DNA of 64,000 bases from Datisca glomerata. Lineage: Eukaryota; Streptophyta; Magnoliopsida; Cucurbitales; Datiscaceae. Each line of letters opens with the position of its first letter. Positions within the stretch are counted from its first letter, which is position 1. Below are positions 45,131 to 57,169 of the stretch, one piece after another. The translations under genes and the position numbers were made by a program. Under the pieces are notes generated by a model. It ran no database searches. It worked only from the letters and a program-made list of their open reading frames with translations, and was not told where the DNA came from. Location: the NCBI GenBank assembly GCA_003255025.1, contig QANY01008042.1, positions 1,090,600 through 1,154,599 of the forward strand, written 5' to 3'.

Positions 45131-46170
45131 ATGTGTATTGAGATTATAATATGAAATTTAATGGGATTAAATTTTTCTTATAATTGTTCTTTTAAATTAT
45201 TGTTGAATAATTTATATAAATATCTGAAAATTTCATATTCATTAATGAGACTATGATCTTGTATTAGTACGATATGATTAAGATCCTAGACAATGAATAA
45301 AATAGTCATTAACATATTAACGTATGTAATCATTAATGAATGGTTGCTAGTACGGTTCATTAAGCATTATGAATGCGTGTGATCTAGATCTAGATCATTG
45401 ATGTGGATAGATATCTTAGTAAATGTACTTTATATAATAAGATTATATATGACAAGACCGATATGTTTTAATATATTTATTAACTTGTCGTTTATCATAA
45501 AAATTTATTACACATCAATCTGATGATCATATGTAGATCAGTCTGAACCCTAAGTAGTCATGAAATCCTATACATGTCTACTGAATCTTTTGATTCACTC
45601 GTTAAAGTTTGTTTGTAAAATAGGCTAGTGACTTTTATTTTGGAGATTCAGTATGTGGATGGCTGGGAATATGATCTTACAAGATTTGGAATCCAAGCTT
45701 TTCTAACGGATCATATATTGGTTCCCTCAGTGAAGTGTTAATTCTAGAACTGAATGGTAATTGAGCTCAAATTTATAATACGATTGTAAATTAGCCATTC
45801 ACTAGTGAATTAATGGTACTTAGATATATTTTTTAAATTAACGGGTGGTTGTTGGTGGATGAAATTCACAAATCGTTCTTGGAGTTCAAGTGCGTGATTC
45901 AGATCCCGAAGTTTGAAGAATATAAATAACGCTCGAAGGAATTCTGCCAGTTCAGAAATTCTCAGATACAAAATATAGGTAAAAAAATGTTTCTAACCTT
46001 ATCTTTTCATTTATTGTCGTATATGTATAATCGCACGTTGTTTGGTTTTAAGTTATTTAATATTATTAAATAAGTTAATTGGAAAAAATTTGATATTCCT
46101 CCCACGAACCGTTCGTGGTTCGAATTTATGTTTAATTAATTTTATAACCAACCGATACCATCAGAAACAC
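45131..46170 (+). mobile_element. Copia LTR (family X), 3' LTR, partial
   Basis: It starts near TGTGTATTGAG and matches the right end of the 52422-54422 LTR in reverse (ATTTAATGG, ATTATTGTTGAATAATTTATAT, CTAGATCTAGATCATTGATG). From about 45840 it carries ACGGGTGGTTGTTGGTGG, shared in reverse with about 40660. The right boundary is uncertain. Confidence 0.7.
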
Positions 46171-46734
46171 GGGTTAATAGTTACAAAAATTATAGAATTA
46201 ATGAAAGATAATTGCATAAGGAACTATAAAAATAAAATGGACCAATAAACTCATAATAGATGTTATAACTGAATTGTCTTTGAAAAAATTGTGTATATTA
46301 TTTTCTCACCTAAAAAATAGAAATTGATAATGATTTAAATTTTACAGAACACTTTAATCAGACCATTTTTTTAGCGAAACCAAAAATCATACTAAATTTT
46401 AACTTTTATTTTAATTTTTGGTAACACAAAAAATTTGTTGATTTCCTAATCTAAAAACTCCGTAGATTTCCTTAGATCTTGAATTTCATCGTATTCAGTA
46501 AAATATTAATTTTAAACTTTAGTTAGAGAAGATATTAATTTTAAACTTTAGTTAGAGAAGATATTAAATATATCATGTTGCCAACATTTATAGCCCTAAA
46601 CTATTTTTTGCTTCATTTATAACTTTCAACTTTTCATTTATCATCAAATCTAACATTCCATCCATTGGCAGTTAAGTTTATGTTAGTTTAAGTTAAAACG
46701 ACGTATTTTTGAAATATTAAAATTATAAAATCGT
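46171..46734. other. AT-rich DNA, no gene supported
   Basis: A short direct duplication (ATATTAATTTTAAACTTTAG, about 46504 and 46534) is the only structure seen. Confidence 0.4.
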
Positions 46735-48895
46735 CCACTCACTTAGTTGACCAGGAAGAATGACACATTTACTTGGACGTTGAGTGTGAGAAATATTTTC
46801 AAAGCCTTAAACAATAATTAGTGTCAACATCAGTGTTGACCATTCTAGATGGTAAGAGTGACTTGGTGATTTACAGTGATGCTTCCAAGAGAGGTTTGGA
46901 TTGTGTTTTGATCCAACAGTGAAAGGTCATAGCATATGCTTCTCGTCAACTCAAGCCTTATGAACCGAACTATCCTACGCATGATTTGTAGTTGGCTGCA
47001 GTTTTATTTGCCTTTAAGATTTGGAGACATTAATTGTATGGTTGTAAGTGTTTGATTTACACACATCATAAGAGTATCGAGTACTTTTTCACTCAAATTG
47101 AGCTTAACATGAGGAAATGCCGTTGGTTGAAACTGGTGAAGGATTACGACTGCGAGATCATTTATCACCTAGGAAAGGCAAATGTAGTGGTTAATGCCTT
47201 AAGTAAAAAAAGACGCTCATTTAGTAGCTATGATTACGTCTCAAGAGCATATCCTGAAGGATTTTAAATGTGTTGAGATCCATGTCTTGGTGAAATACAT
47301 ACAGAACAATTCAACTCATAGCTCAACCATCATTGCAGCAATGTATAATCGATGTTTAGAACTCAGACTCTAAGTTGCTTCTGATTCAAAGTGAAGTCGA
47401 TTCAAATAAAAGACAAGAGTTCGATGTTAGTAATGATTTAGCTCTTCACTTTCATGAGAGGCTTTGTGTTATAAAAGACGTCATCGTTAGGCAAGAATTA
47501 CTCACGGAGGCTCATAGTTCACCATATAAAGTGCACCCTGGCAGTACCAAGATGTATCACGATTTACAGTTACATTATTGGTGGAATGATATGAAGTGTG
47601 ATATCACTGAGTTTATTAGTAAGTGTTTGTTGTGTCAGCAGATCAAGGCCCAAAGACAATGACCATTTTGGGTCTTGCAACCATTAAGTATTCCTAAATG
47701 GAAGTGGGAGCATGTGACTTTGGGTGTCGTTTCAAGGCTACCGAAGATGGTAAAATTTGATAACTCCATTTATGTTGTGGTGGATAGTCTTACCATGTCT
47801 ACACACTTTTTGCCTGGAAAGACTACATTCTCAGTTGAGGATTGGGCTCGGTTGTATATCTGAGAGATTGTTCGACTTCATGGGGTTCTAGTGTCTATAG
47901 TATCAGATCAGGATCCACGATTCATATCAAATTTTTAGTGGAGTCTAAAGAAAGCTTTGGGTACTCTGCTAAATTTTAGTACAGCTTTCCATCCAAAATC
48001 TGATGGCAATTTGAGCGTATGATCCAGATGTTAGAGGATATGCTTCAAACTTGTGTTTTAGATTTTTCTGGTAGTTGGGACATGCAGGTTGCACTCTTGA
48101 AGTTTACACAAAATAACAGTTACCAAACAACAATTGCTATGGCTCTGTTTGAGGCACTTTATGGGAAAAAGTTTCGGTTGTTAGTTCACTGGGATGAAGT
48201 TGGCAAACAGAAGCTTTTGGGCCTTAACTTAGTCCAGTCTACGAATGAAGTTATTCAAAAAATTAGCGATAGAATGAAAAACGCTCAGAGTAGGCAAAAA
48301 AGTTATGCATTTGTCAAAAGAAAGGACCTGGAATATAAAGTGGATGATCACATGTTTCTCAAAGTTTCCCCAATGAAGGGTATTATGAGTTTTGGTCGAA
48401 AGGCGAAGCTGAGTCCCAGATTTATTGATCCTTTTGGGATTTTGGATCGTATCAGTCATTTGGCCTACCGACTCGCTTTACCACCAGCTCTTTCAGGTTC
48501 TCATAATATGTTTCACGTCTCAATGCTTCGCAAGTACGTCATGTCATTGATTTTGAACATCTACAAGTTCGTGATGAGCTCACTTATGAAGAAAAGACAA
48601 TAAGAGTTCTACAGTATATGAATCAGACTCTTCATAATATGTTTCACGTCTCAATGCTTCGCAAGTACGTCATGTCATTGATTTTGAACATCTACAAGTT
48701 CGTGATGAGCTCACTTATGAAGAAAAGACAATAAGAGTTCTACAGTATATGATTCAGTTAGTCAAGGTTCTCTAGAGAAATCATTGAAATGAAAAAGCAA
48801 CATGGAAACAAGAAGCGGATATACGTGTCTAGTACCTAGAGTTATTTCAATAAAGTACATTTCTTTCGAGGAAGAAAGCTCTTAAAGAGGGGAGA
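46735..48895 (+). pseudogene. Gypsy RNase H - integrase remnant
   Basis: This begins in the RT thumb (TRKNDTFTW) and runs into RNase H: LVIYSDASKRGLDCVLIQ, IAYASRQLKPYEPNYPTHDL. The HHCC zinc finger of integrase follows (SPYKVHPGSTKMYHDLQ, CLLCQQIKAQRQ), then the integrase core (YVVVDSLTMSTHFLP, VSIVSDQDPRFISNF) and the C-terminal region to about 48603 with LSPRFIDPFGIL and MFHVSMLRKYV. The DSL and DQD acidic residues are visible. Stop codons replace tryptophan or glutamine in at least five places, so it is inactive. It probably continues the gag-protease fragment at 36.0-37.2 kb; most of RT is missing. Confidence 0.88.
48501..48762. repeat. 131-bp tandem duplication in the gypsy integrase end
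   Basis: 48501-48631 is repeated almost exactly at 48632-48762. The duplication lies across the end of the integrase frame (MFHVSMLRKYV occurs again in the second copy). Confidence 0.9.
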
Positions 48896-48897
48896 AT

Positions 48898-50220
48898 GCA
48901 ATACCCCAAGGTTCTAAGGGGTTATTTTATAATTTTAACCCCCACTCACATGATATAAGCACCACACTCAACCAATTCCCCCATTCTCCATTTTCTTCTT
49001 CACGAACCCTCCCCTGTAACTGCATTTCTCTCTCTACTTTACAATTTTTCTTCCCCAGCGAAGCCGCTCTTTTCTTCACCTTCTTCTTCATTTCAACTTG
49101 GGTAGCCCTCTAACATTGCTCTTTGGTAAGCAATTTCTTGTTTCCTTTATTTTCTTTTCTCTTCCTTAATCTAGATTTTTCTACCAAAATTTTGAAATAC
49201 CCAATTCTAAATTTCTTTAATTTGTGTAAATTTCTTCCTCATCTCTCTGTTCGTGGGGCCATCATTGCTTCGTCGCCATCGCATCGCCACCGTCCTTCAA
49301 ATTTCGGTAAGCTTAATCTTGTTCATCATCTCCTAAGCTTTTGGTCTCTCTATTTCCTTCTCTTTTCTCTCTTCGTTTTATTGTTCACTATGATCTCACC
49401 CATATCTTTTTTATTCTCTTTTCCTTCCATGGCATCCCCTCCATCATCGTCTTCTCTAGATTGCATCATCATCTTCATTGTTGGTAAGCATAATTTTCCT
49501 TTCTTTCTTTCTTTCCTTGTTCGCTCTTTGTATGGACTGCAACTGGGGCTTTGCAGCCTAGTTGATTTTAACCTGACCCAGTTTTCACCTAAAACCAAAC
49601 TAGTTCAACTGAACCGGTTCATCCAGATTAGACCAAATTAGTCCAACAAACCAACTCGAACTGGTTCAACCCGACCAGACAGAATCGGCCCAAATCAACC
49701 AAATCGAATCGGTCCAGACCATTTAAACCGATTTGAACCACTTGATCAATTTACACCCACTTTAGCTTTCGTATGTTTTCGACCTCACTCTCCCACCTAT
49801 TTAATTAAATAATTATAATTATTATATGAATATGTTGTGATCTGGGATCTTTGGATTTCAGGTCATAAATTACTGAATTTAATTCGTAGTGAATCCAAGC
49901 AAGTGGATTTACATAGTAATTCGGTTCATATGTTATAAGTGTAACATATATAACATAAAATTATTTTTATTTCTTTATGTTGCTTAGTCTTATGATTAAG
50001 TGTTTTATTTTTTTTTTTCATAACATGATAAAATTATTTACCATGTTACGTATGATTATATTTCGAGTTATGCACGTAATAAATATATCGTTTATATTCA
50101 TGAACAAGTTATATGTTTACTCATGTATATATGATCATGTGAATTATGAATCTTAACTCAAGTAAAGTGATAGGTAAATAAGAGATAGACTTAGTCATGT
50201 CCCTAGGTTATCAAATAACA
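48898..50220 (+). mobile_element. Gypsy 3' LTR, 3' end truncated
   Basis: It starts TGCAATACCCC just after a purine-rich tract (AAAGAGGGGAGAA), as expected for a 3' LTR following a polypurine tract. From 49984 to 50220 it matches the left LTR at 34743-34980, then the match stops at GGTTATCAA. Confidence 0.78.
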
Positions 50221-50339
50221 AGATTTTTCTGCGTTTTATTCTCTAAGGTTTCTCAAGTTTCTAGGTTTTTCTCTAGGTTTCTGTGTTTGATACTTCAAGA
50301 GGTTCTTTCTTAGATTTTTTGGTTTCTTGAATAGCACAC

Positions 50340-50575
50340 GATGTTTTGGAAGACGATCGTGTACTCATCTTGAACGCTACAAGACGACTACACAGTGATC
50401 GTGTAGTGTACAGGAAGACTACACTGTCGTCGTATAATACATCGTGTACACTACATGATGGTTACACGATCATCATGTACCCATCGTGCAGTGTTCAGGA
50501 AGACTACACGGTCATCGTGTAATACATTATATATCTATCGTGTAGTATACACGATCATCGTGTACACTTTAATTC
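50340..50575. repeat. CTACACGAT/ATCGTGTAG minisatellite array 1
   Basis: Degenerate units containing CTACACGAT, GATCGTGTA, ATCATCGTGTA and their reverse complements. Units are not of constant length. This array lies just upstream of the DUF1985 region. Confidence 0.8.
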
Positions 50576-50679
50576 TTTGAACTTATGTCTGTCTTAAATT
50601 TTCTACAGGATATGGTTTCATAAAAAATGCAACTACAATATGTCCATGACATTAACAAAATTCCTAAAGATAGGGTAAA

Positions 50680-51357
50680 TGTAAAGTGTAATACCCACAT
50701 TATAGAGGTTATAAAAAATAAGCTAACACTAAGTTGACTATCACTATTTAGGGAGACATGCTTTGACTATCTATTGGATCTCTCAATGATGAAATTTTCA
50801 GCCACTGTGTGCCACCAGCTGCTATCCAAGGAGGTTGAATCTATGAACAACACTCCATTTGAGGAGAAGATTTGTTTTCTTGTCAATGAGTAACCATTGT
50901 GCTTCATCAAGAATGAGTTCTCACTAGTGACCGGATTGAAGTTCAGTGAAGCACGTGATGAGAAGAAGACCTGTGGCCATAACAGATTATATGATCTGTA
51001 CTTTGACAAAGCCCATGGAATAACCATGGATGGTCTGGAGGAAACGTTCAAAAACATTGAATATGAGGTAGATTCTAATTCTGTGAAATTGACTCTTCTT
51101 TATTTACTAGAGCATTTTCTGTTGGGGAATGAGATTCAGACCCAAATTGAGAAAAGATGGATGGTTTGGTTGGCGATCTTGAAGCGTTCAACCAATATCT
51201 GTGGGGGGAGGTCTCTTATTCCAGAATAATAAGATCATTACTTTCTGTAAATAATACACATGTTGTTTTTGGTGATCTTAAGGATCAAGAAAAAAAAACA
51301 AAGAAATCCCTCACGATTCATGGATACTCACTCAATGGATGTAATTTTATCTTCTAG
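50680..51357 (+). pseudogene. DUF1985 domain remnant of a MULE-Ulp1-type element
   Basis: Plus-strand frames give EKICFLVNE, then KNEFSLVTGLKFSEA, NRLYDLYFDK, VKLTLLYLLEHFLLGNE and DGLVGDLEAFNQYLWGEVSY followed by IIRSL. This order and the WG(E)-type ending match the plant DUF1985 domain, which in transposon-derived genes precedes a C-terminal Ulp1 (C48) peptidase. Frames shift near 51160 and a stop interrupts the frame at 50890, so it is broken. Exon limits are uncertain. Confidence 0.78.
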
Positions 51358-51776
51358 ATAAATTTTATTTACTTCTATGTAGTATTGAATACAAACTGGT
51401 GTTTTGATTATTTATGTGATAAATACTGAATTATTCTTTTTTTTTAATATCCATGTGTATTTGAATCTATCCCCTTGGTGGGTAGATTGTACGGTAACCA
51501 GGTTTCGACCAAGGAACCGAGGATTCTCATGTGGTGTCCAACAATAATAATATCGGTTGAAAATGTTCAAAAATAAATTTTTTCTAAGGATAATGTAAGT
51601 TGTGAATTATGTACTCATGATGGCTACAAGACCATATTGACGCCATCATATATACTAATTTATATTACTTACATTTTTAGTTGACAGGTCATTCCTTGAT
51701 CCCTACAGAGGAGAAAGAAGAAACAAGCTATTGGAGATCAGTAGCCAGGGAGCAACATATGAGGGAGAAGGTATGT

Positions 51777-52090
51777 TCAAGATCATCGTGTACCCTTCTT
51801 CTTCTTGTACACGGACATCGCATAGTCATCGTGTAGACTTCAGAATGGGTACACAGACATTTTGTACTCATCTTGTATCTTTCGAGACACCACTTGATGC
51901 TTACACTGACATCATGCACCCATTGTATAGGCTACACGATAGTTACACGACCATCATGTACCTATCATGTAGATTACACGAAGGTTACATGACCATTGTG
52001 TAGACTTCAGGATGGGAACATGAATATCATGTACTCGTCATGTATCCTTCTAAACACCACTCGATGGGCACACTAACATTGTGTACCTAT
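51777..52090. repeat. CTACACGAT/ATCGTGTAG minisatellite array 2
   Basis: Words such as GATCATCGTGTAC, ATCGTGTAGACTTC, CTACACGAT and ATCATGTACC recur. The array follows the DUF1985 region, in what is probably an intron. Confidence 0.78.
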
Positions 52091-52149
52091 TGTTTGATTT
52101 ATATTACATGTTTTTTCAGTCGATGGCTCATTTATCCTTATAATGGGTA

Positions 52150-52250
52150 GAAAAGGAAGATGATGAGAATAAGAAGAAGAAGAGGAACATGTCTGAGGAG
52201 GAGGACATTGAAAAGACAGAAAAGAAGAAGGAGGATTGAGTGAGGAAATG
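52150..52250 (+). pseudogene. Charged-linker fragment of the DUF1985/Ulp1 gene
   Basis: A short purine-rich stretch encodes Lys/Glu-rich sequence (KKKRNMSEEEDIEKTEKKKE) and resembles the longer linker at 54450-55500. It lies left of the inserted LTR. Confidence 0.5.
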
Positions 52251-52421
52251 TTTAATTGGAATGGATCAAAAGGCCACATCAATGGACAAGAAGATTGTGT
52301 CCATACAATCATATATTTCCTTTGTAATTTCCAAATCAAGATTTGATGGAGCATCTGGTAAAATCACGGATGGATGATTACTCATTTTGTCCTCGAACTC
52401 CCGGAGACTACAAGATGATGA

Positions 52422-53472
52422 TGTTGGAGAACGCGGCGCACGTGCGGTGGAAGCGTGTTAAAATTTTCTCTTTAAAATGAATCTTTTTCAATAAAATAAA
52501 AAAAGCGCGACGCAACGGTTTTAAAAAATAAAATTTTTTGTTGAGCTCTTTTCAGTTAGGATTTAATATATATTTATATATTAAATCGAAGACATACACA
52601 GATAGAAATCATATACTTCTTGTAGTCTATATCAAGCGTCCTCACAAATCAACAATCCTTCATTCCCACGAACAACGAACTTCGAGATCCACACCAAGGT
52701 CTTCCAAACAAATCCTTAACGCACTAAGACATGTGTGGGCATGTAGAATAATTTAAAGACATTTTTTATGCCTCTAGATGTACTCAACACATGAGATCTA
52801 GAGATTTTCTGAGAAGGATTAATTTTAGTGAGACAACACTCTGAAAGAATATGATGATTATTTTTTCAGAGTTCGTGATTAACTTTTAATCAGAAAGGAA
52901 AACACTCTCACAACAACTGTGTTCTCAACTCAATTCTTGATTGATTGATTGATGAATCGATTCATCAACTAAGGCCATTAGAATATTATATGTATATTTT
53001 CTAGATAATGACATATCAAATTTTTAGATATAAACTGAAAATGATATTTAATCATAAAATTATAATTACAATGGGACCCACTGCAACTGTGCACAACTGC
53101 ACTGCCATACATCACTGTAGTGTGTCGTGAGGCATCATAATGCCTCACAGCAATAGTGTAGTGCGTCGTGGCACTACAACAGTTCATGTCAATCTATGAT
53201 ACCCAATCAGTGATTGACACGTGGTAATTACTGCGAATTAAATTATTATTTTAATCAGATAAATATTTAAATATCAGTTAATTTTAAATTAACATATTTG
53301 ATTATCTCTATCAACTAACTTATCTATTATTTTACAAATAATATATTTAGTTGATTCAAATTATTATCTAATAATAATTTATAATTATCTAATTTCACAA
53401 ATTAGATATTCTGTCTCATTTATTGATAATTAAAAAATAATCGATAATTATTTTATACATATAATTTCCAAA

Positions 53473-53508
<36 letters not shown>

Positions 53509-54422
53509 NATATTATTAATTAATTTTTTTAATTAAATAATCTTATTTATTAATTCCATTATCACTCGACTATAAATATGAAAATTGCACTCTTAGACAT
53601 TATAGAATGTATTTACAGAGTATTCTCGTGTAATCCATAGATATAATCATCTCATGTAGTTTTTTCCTCCAATTATTGGTTCGTAAATTAGAACCGGTCA
53701 AAATTATCATTTTACCCTTCTAATTATCTCTTGATTCTTAAGTACCATTAATTCATTAATGAATGACTAATTTATAATTATATTATAAATTTGAGTTCAA
53801 TAACCGTTCCATTCCAGAATTAACACTTAAGAGAACCAATAAACGATCCGTTTAGAAAGCTTGGATTTCAAATCTTGTAAGGATATATTCTCAGTCATCC
53901 ATATTACTGAGTTTCTAAAATAAAAATCACTAGCCTATTTTACAAATAAACTTTAACGAGTGAATCAAAATATCCAGTAGACATGTATAGGAGTTCATGA
54001 CTACTTTGGATTCAAACTGATCTACTTATGATCATTAGATTTATGTGTATTAAATCTTTATGATAAACAATAAGTTGATAAAGATATTAATTCACATCGG
54101 TCTAGTCATATATGATCTTATTATATAAAGTACATTTACTAAGATATCTATTTACATCAATGATCCGGATCTAGATGACATTCATTCATAATACTTAGTG
54201 AAACGTACTAGTAACCATTCATTAAAAAATATATACTTTAATATATTGCTAACAATTTTATTCATTATCTATGATCTTAATCCTCTCATACTAATACAAG
54301 ATTCTAGTCTCATTAATGAATATGAAATTTTCAGTTATTTATATAAATTATTCAACAATAATTTAAAAGAAAAATTATAATAAAAATGTAATTCCATTAA
54401 ATCTTATATTAAAATGTCAACA
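52422..54422 (-). mobile_element. Complete-looking LTR of family X (2001 bp)
   Basis: On the plus strand it begins TGTTGGAGAACGCGG and ends AAATGTCAACA, so on its own strand it runs TGTTGACATTT ... CTCCAACA. It matches the plus-strand copies at 42665-43857 and 45131-46170. About 500 bp at 52560-53060 have no counterpart in those copies. A (TA)n run at 53478-53508 ends in an N (53509). No matching 5-bp target duplication is visible (GATGA left, TACAT right). It lies within the DUF1985/Ulp1 composite. Confidence 0.72.
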
Positions 54423-54449
54423 TACATGTTTTGAGGGCATTACCTCCAA

Positions 54450-54926
54450 TAGATGAATGTTGAGGGGGAAGGAAGAAGAAGAAAGGAATGAGACTGAGGA
54501 AAATAGAGTGGAGGAGATGGAGACAGAGGAAGAGAGAAACGTAGAGAAGGAAGAGGAACAAAATGAAAAGAAGGAATATGAAGAGAAAAAGGAAGAGGAA
54601 GAGGTCAAATAAAAGGAGGAAGATGATGAAGAAGAAAAGGAAGAAAAGAAGAAGGATAAAATGAAGAAGAGAAAAAAGGATGAAGAGTTAGAAAAAATGG
54701 AAGAAAAAATAGCGAAAAAGAAGAAAAAGAAGGGAAAAAAAAGAAACGGAAGGAGAAAGAGAAGAAAAATAAGAAAAATAAGAAGATGAAAAAGATGAAA
54801 AAGAAGAACAAAAAGAAGAAAAAGAAGAAACATATGAAGGGAAGAAAGATGAGGGAGATGAAAAGGAATAAAAAAGAATGAAAAAGAAGAAGGAAAAGAA
54901 GAAGATAAAGGAGGGAAGAATGAGAA

Positions 54927-54984
<58 letters not shown>

Positions 54985-55500
54985 GGAGGAGGAGGAGGAG
55001 GAGGAGGAGAAGAAGAATAAATATGAAAATAAATCTGAAGAAGAAGAAGAAGAAGAAGAAGAAGAAGAAGAAGAAGAAGAAGAAGAAGAAGAAGAAGAAG
55101 AAATAAATAAGAAAATAAATCTGAAAAAGAAGAAGAAAGAAAAAGAAAAAGAAGAGCAACCCACTGATGAAGCTACTGTTGCATCGATAATCTCTAACTT
55201 GATAGATTCAGTTAGATCATCAGAGCAGTCCAACGAGGGAGAAGAAGAAGAGCTCGTCTGCCTTAGTAAGAGGAAGACAAAGAGATCTCGAGTCCTTGAG
55301 TCACCTACTTGGAAAACAAGAAAAGAGGAAAAAAAAAGAAGCAAAGAAAAAAGGTTGAACAGAAAGTTGTTGCCAATACGAACTTCAAACCTTACCAACC
55401 ATTTGGCTCGATATCTTCTGAGGATGAAGAGAGGTTTAAAGCCTAGTTCAACTCTCCAAGTGCAAGGTAAATTCTATAATTTTCTGGTACCCTTCTTATT
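54450..55500 (+). pseudogene. Lys/Glu-rich linker of the DUF1985/Ulp1 gene
   Basis: About 1 kb of purine-rich sequence encodes charged low-complexity protein on the plus strand, with stops in the first half. From 55160 it becomes more complex: EEQPTDEATVASIISNLIDS, then EEEELVCLSKRKTKRSR and SPTWKTRKEEKKR. Charged linkers of this kind separate DUF1985 from the Ulp1 domain in transposon-derived plant genes. The ORFs on the other strand are Phe/Ser/Leu repeats and are artefacts. Confidence 0.6.
54927..55102. repeat. Compound trinucleotide repeat (AAT)n-(GGA)n-(GAA)n
   Basis: (AAT)n at about 54927-54983, (GGA)n at about 54984-55009 and (GAA)n at about 55037-55102, all within the charged-linker sequence. 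Confidence 0.95.
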
Positions 55501-55650
55501 CTCGTACACGGACATCGTGTAGTCTACACGATAGGTACACGATGTCAGTGTAACCATCATTTAGTCTACATGATGACTACACAATGTACGTGTAGACTAT
55601 ACAATAGTTACAAGATCATCATGTACACATTCATCTTGTAGGCATTTAAA
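55500..55650. repeat. CTACACGAT/ATCGTGTAG minisatellite array 3
   Basis: GACATCGTGTAG, CTACACGATAGGTACACGAT, GACTACACAATG and related words recur across about 150 bp, in a probable intron between linker and protease. Confidence 0.75.
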
Positions 55651-55689
55651 ACACCATCATAAAACTCCTAATGTTGATATGTAATTACG

Positions 55690-56665
55690 TTGTACAAAGA
55701 CGAGAAAGTGGAAGTAAGATTTTGCACCGCCGATCATACCTGGTTCAGAAAATAGTCTCCCACCTTATCAATGGCTTGATTCAGATGTAAGCAATTATTT
55801 ATAATCTTTTTAATATGGTATTTTGAATAAATATAAATGTCTTATGTAATCTTTATTACATTTGCAACATCACAATGCATACTTAGAGTTAATTCGGAGG
55901 GATTTGCATGAGTACAACCCTCATATCAGAGTCGTTGTTGGTGACATCACAGGGAAACATGTTCAGCCGAGTGGAAGAGTTTGAGCAAGATCCCACGGGC
56001 TATACAATTGACAAAAACAATTCTCTTTGGTTCTTAGTCCTTGGCTTGTAGATGAATTTTGGAAGGGACTGGAAAACTTCTAATAAGGCGTGTCTTGTAA
56101 AAAAAGCTAGTAAACATACTTTTTTAATTTATAAAGGCCAATATTTATTCTTATCTATCAATTTCTATAGGTTGTCTTTCTAATGAATGTGAACGATAGT
56201 CATTAGATAGCGGTGGAGCTTGATTTGAATGACCACTTAATTCGTTTTTATAACTCCATGAACACGCCATATCAACGTTCCATGTATCCGAAATTGTGAA
56301 ACCTTACATGAAGATAATCCATCGTTTGCTTCAAATCATGAACATTTATAAGAAGAGATCAGAGGTTCAACCCAAAGAGACGTGGGGATATGAGATCATG
56401 AAATGTCCACAACAAGAGAATAAGTAATTGAAATATACATATTCTTTAAAATCCACTATGTACTTATAACTTCATACATATTATTTAATTGTGTTTTTAC
56501 ATTTCGTGTGTTTTGTAGCCGTGATTTTGGGTTATTCTCCTTAAGTTTGTCGAAGCCATCATATATGAGATGAATGTTGAAGAAATAACTCAAAAGAAAA
56601 TACGAGAATATCGAAGAAGAATGGCAATTGAGTTATTTGTACGTGTAAAAGTAGTACCAGAATAA
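55690..56665 (+). pseudogene. Ulp1-like (C48) cysteine protease domain, inactive
   Basis: Fragments in order: FCTADHTWFRK near 55715; ELIRRDLHEYNPHIRVVVGD at about 55890-55945; LVDEFWKG near 56050; VVFLMNVNDSH then AVELDLNDHLIRFYNS (56170-56255); and GLFSLKFVEAIIYEMNV with REYRRRMAIELFV (56528-56640). These match the His-Asp-Cys half of Ulp1/SENP-like proteases from plant MULEs. The Trp after the His is a TAG stop, the position of the catalytic Cys in the DCG motif reads Phe (RDFG), and exons are broken by stops. The gene is dead. Confidence 0.78.
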
Positions 56666-56798
56666 TTTTTTACTGTATAACTTGGATATGTATTTTTTAT
56701 ACTTTACATATTTTATGGTCTTTGAATGCCCTTTTTTGTATATGCTATTGAATGCTTGTTTTTGTATACTATATGTTTATATCCCGATTTCTTGTAGA

Positions 56799-57063
56799 CT
56801 ACACGATCACTTCATGGTCATCGTGTAGTATTCTTGTAGGCTACACGATGACTTCAGGGCCATCGTGTAGAATTGAAGGCTACACCAAGACTTCAGGGTC
56901 ATCATGTAGCCTTATTGTACGCTACACGATGACTTCAGGGTCATCGTGCAGTCTTCTTGAAGGTTACACGATGATTTCGGGGTCATCACATTGTCTTCTT
57001 GAAGGCTACACGATGACTCCAGGGTCATCGCGTAGCCTTCTTGTAAGCTACACGATGACTTCG
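56799..57063 (+). repeat. 42-bp hairpin-forming tandem repeat, about 6.3 copies (array 4)
   Basis: Each unit reads CTACACGATGAC-TTCAGG-GTCATCGTGTAG plus about 12 bp of CCTTCTTGTAGG-type spacer. The two 12-bp arms are perfect reverse complements in the best units. The length is a multiple of three, so an open frame (56752-57069) crosses it as 14-residue repeats of the GYTMTSGSSCSLLE type. It lies between the Ulp1 and transposase remnants. Confidence 0.93.
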
Positions 57064-57169
57064 TATTAATATTTAAACTTCATGAAAGTATTCATAAAAA
57101 CCACAATATTTTAATATTTAAAAATTTACAAAAGTCAATATTTATATTTTAAGTGGCAGTGGGTCGGTC

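Noticed and set aside
54417..55398. Three long minus-strand open frames of 138-236 codons
   Set aside because: They are Phe/Ser/Leu/Tyr homopolymers produced by reading the (GAA)n, (AAT)n and (GGA)n tracts on the opposite strand.
56799..57063. Regular hairpin array resembling a CRISPR array
   Set aside because: This is a plant genome, spacers are as repetitive as repeats, and no cas genes exist; it is a minisatellite.
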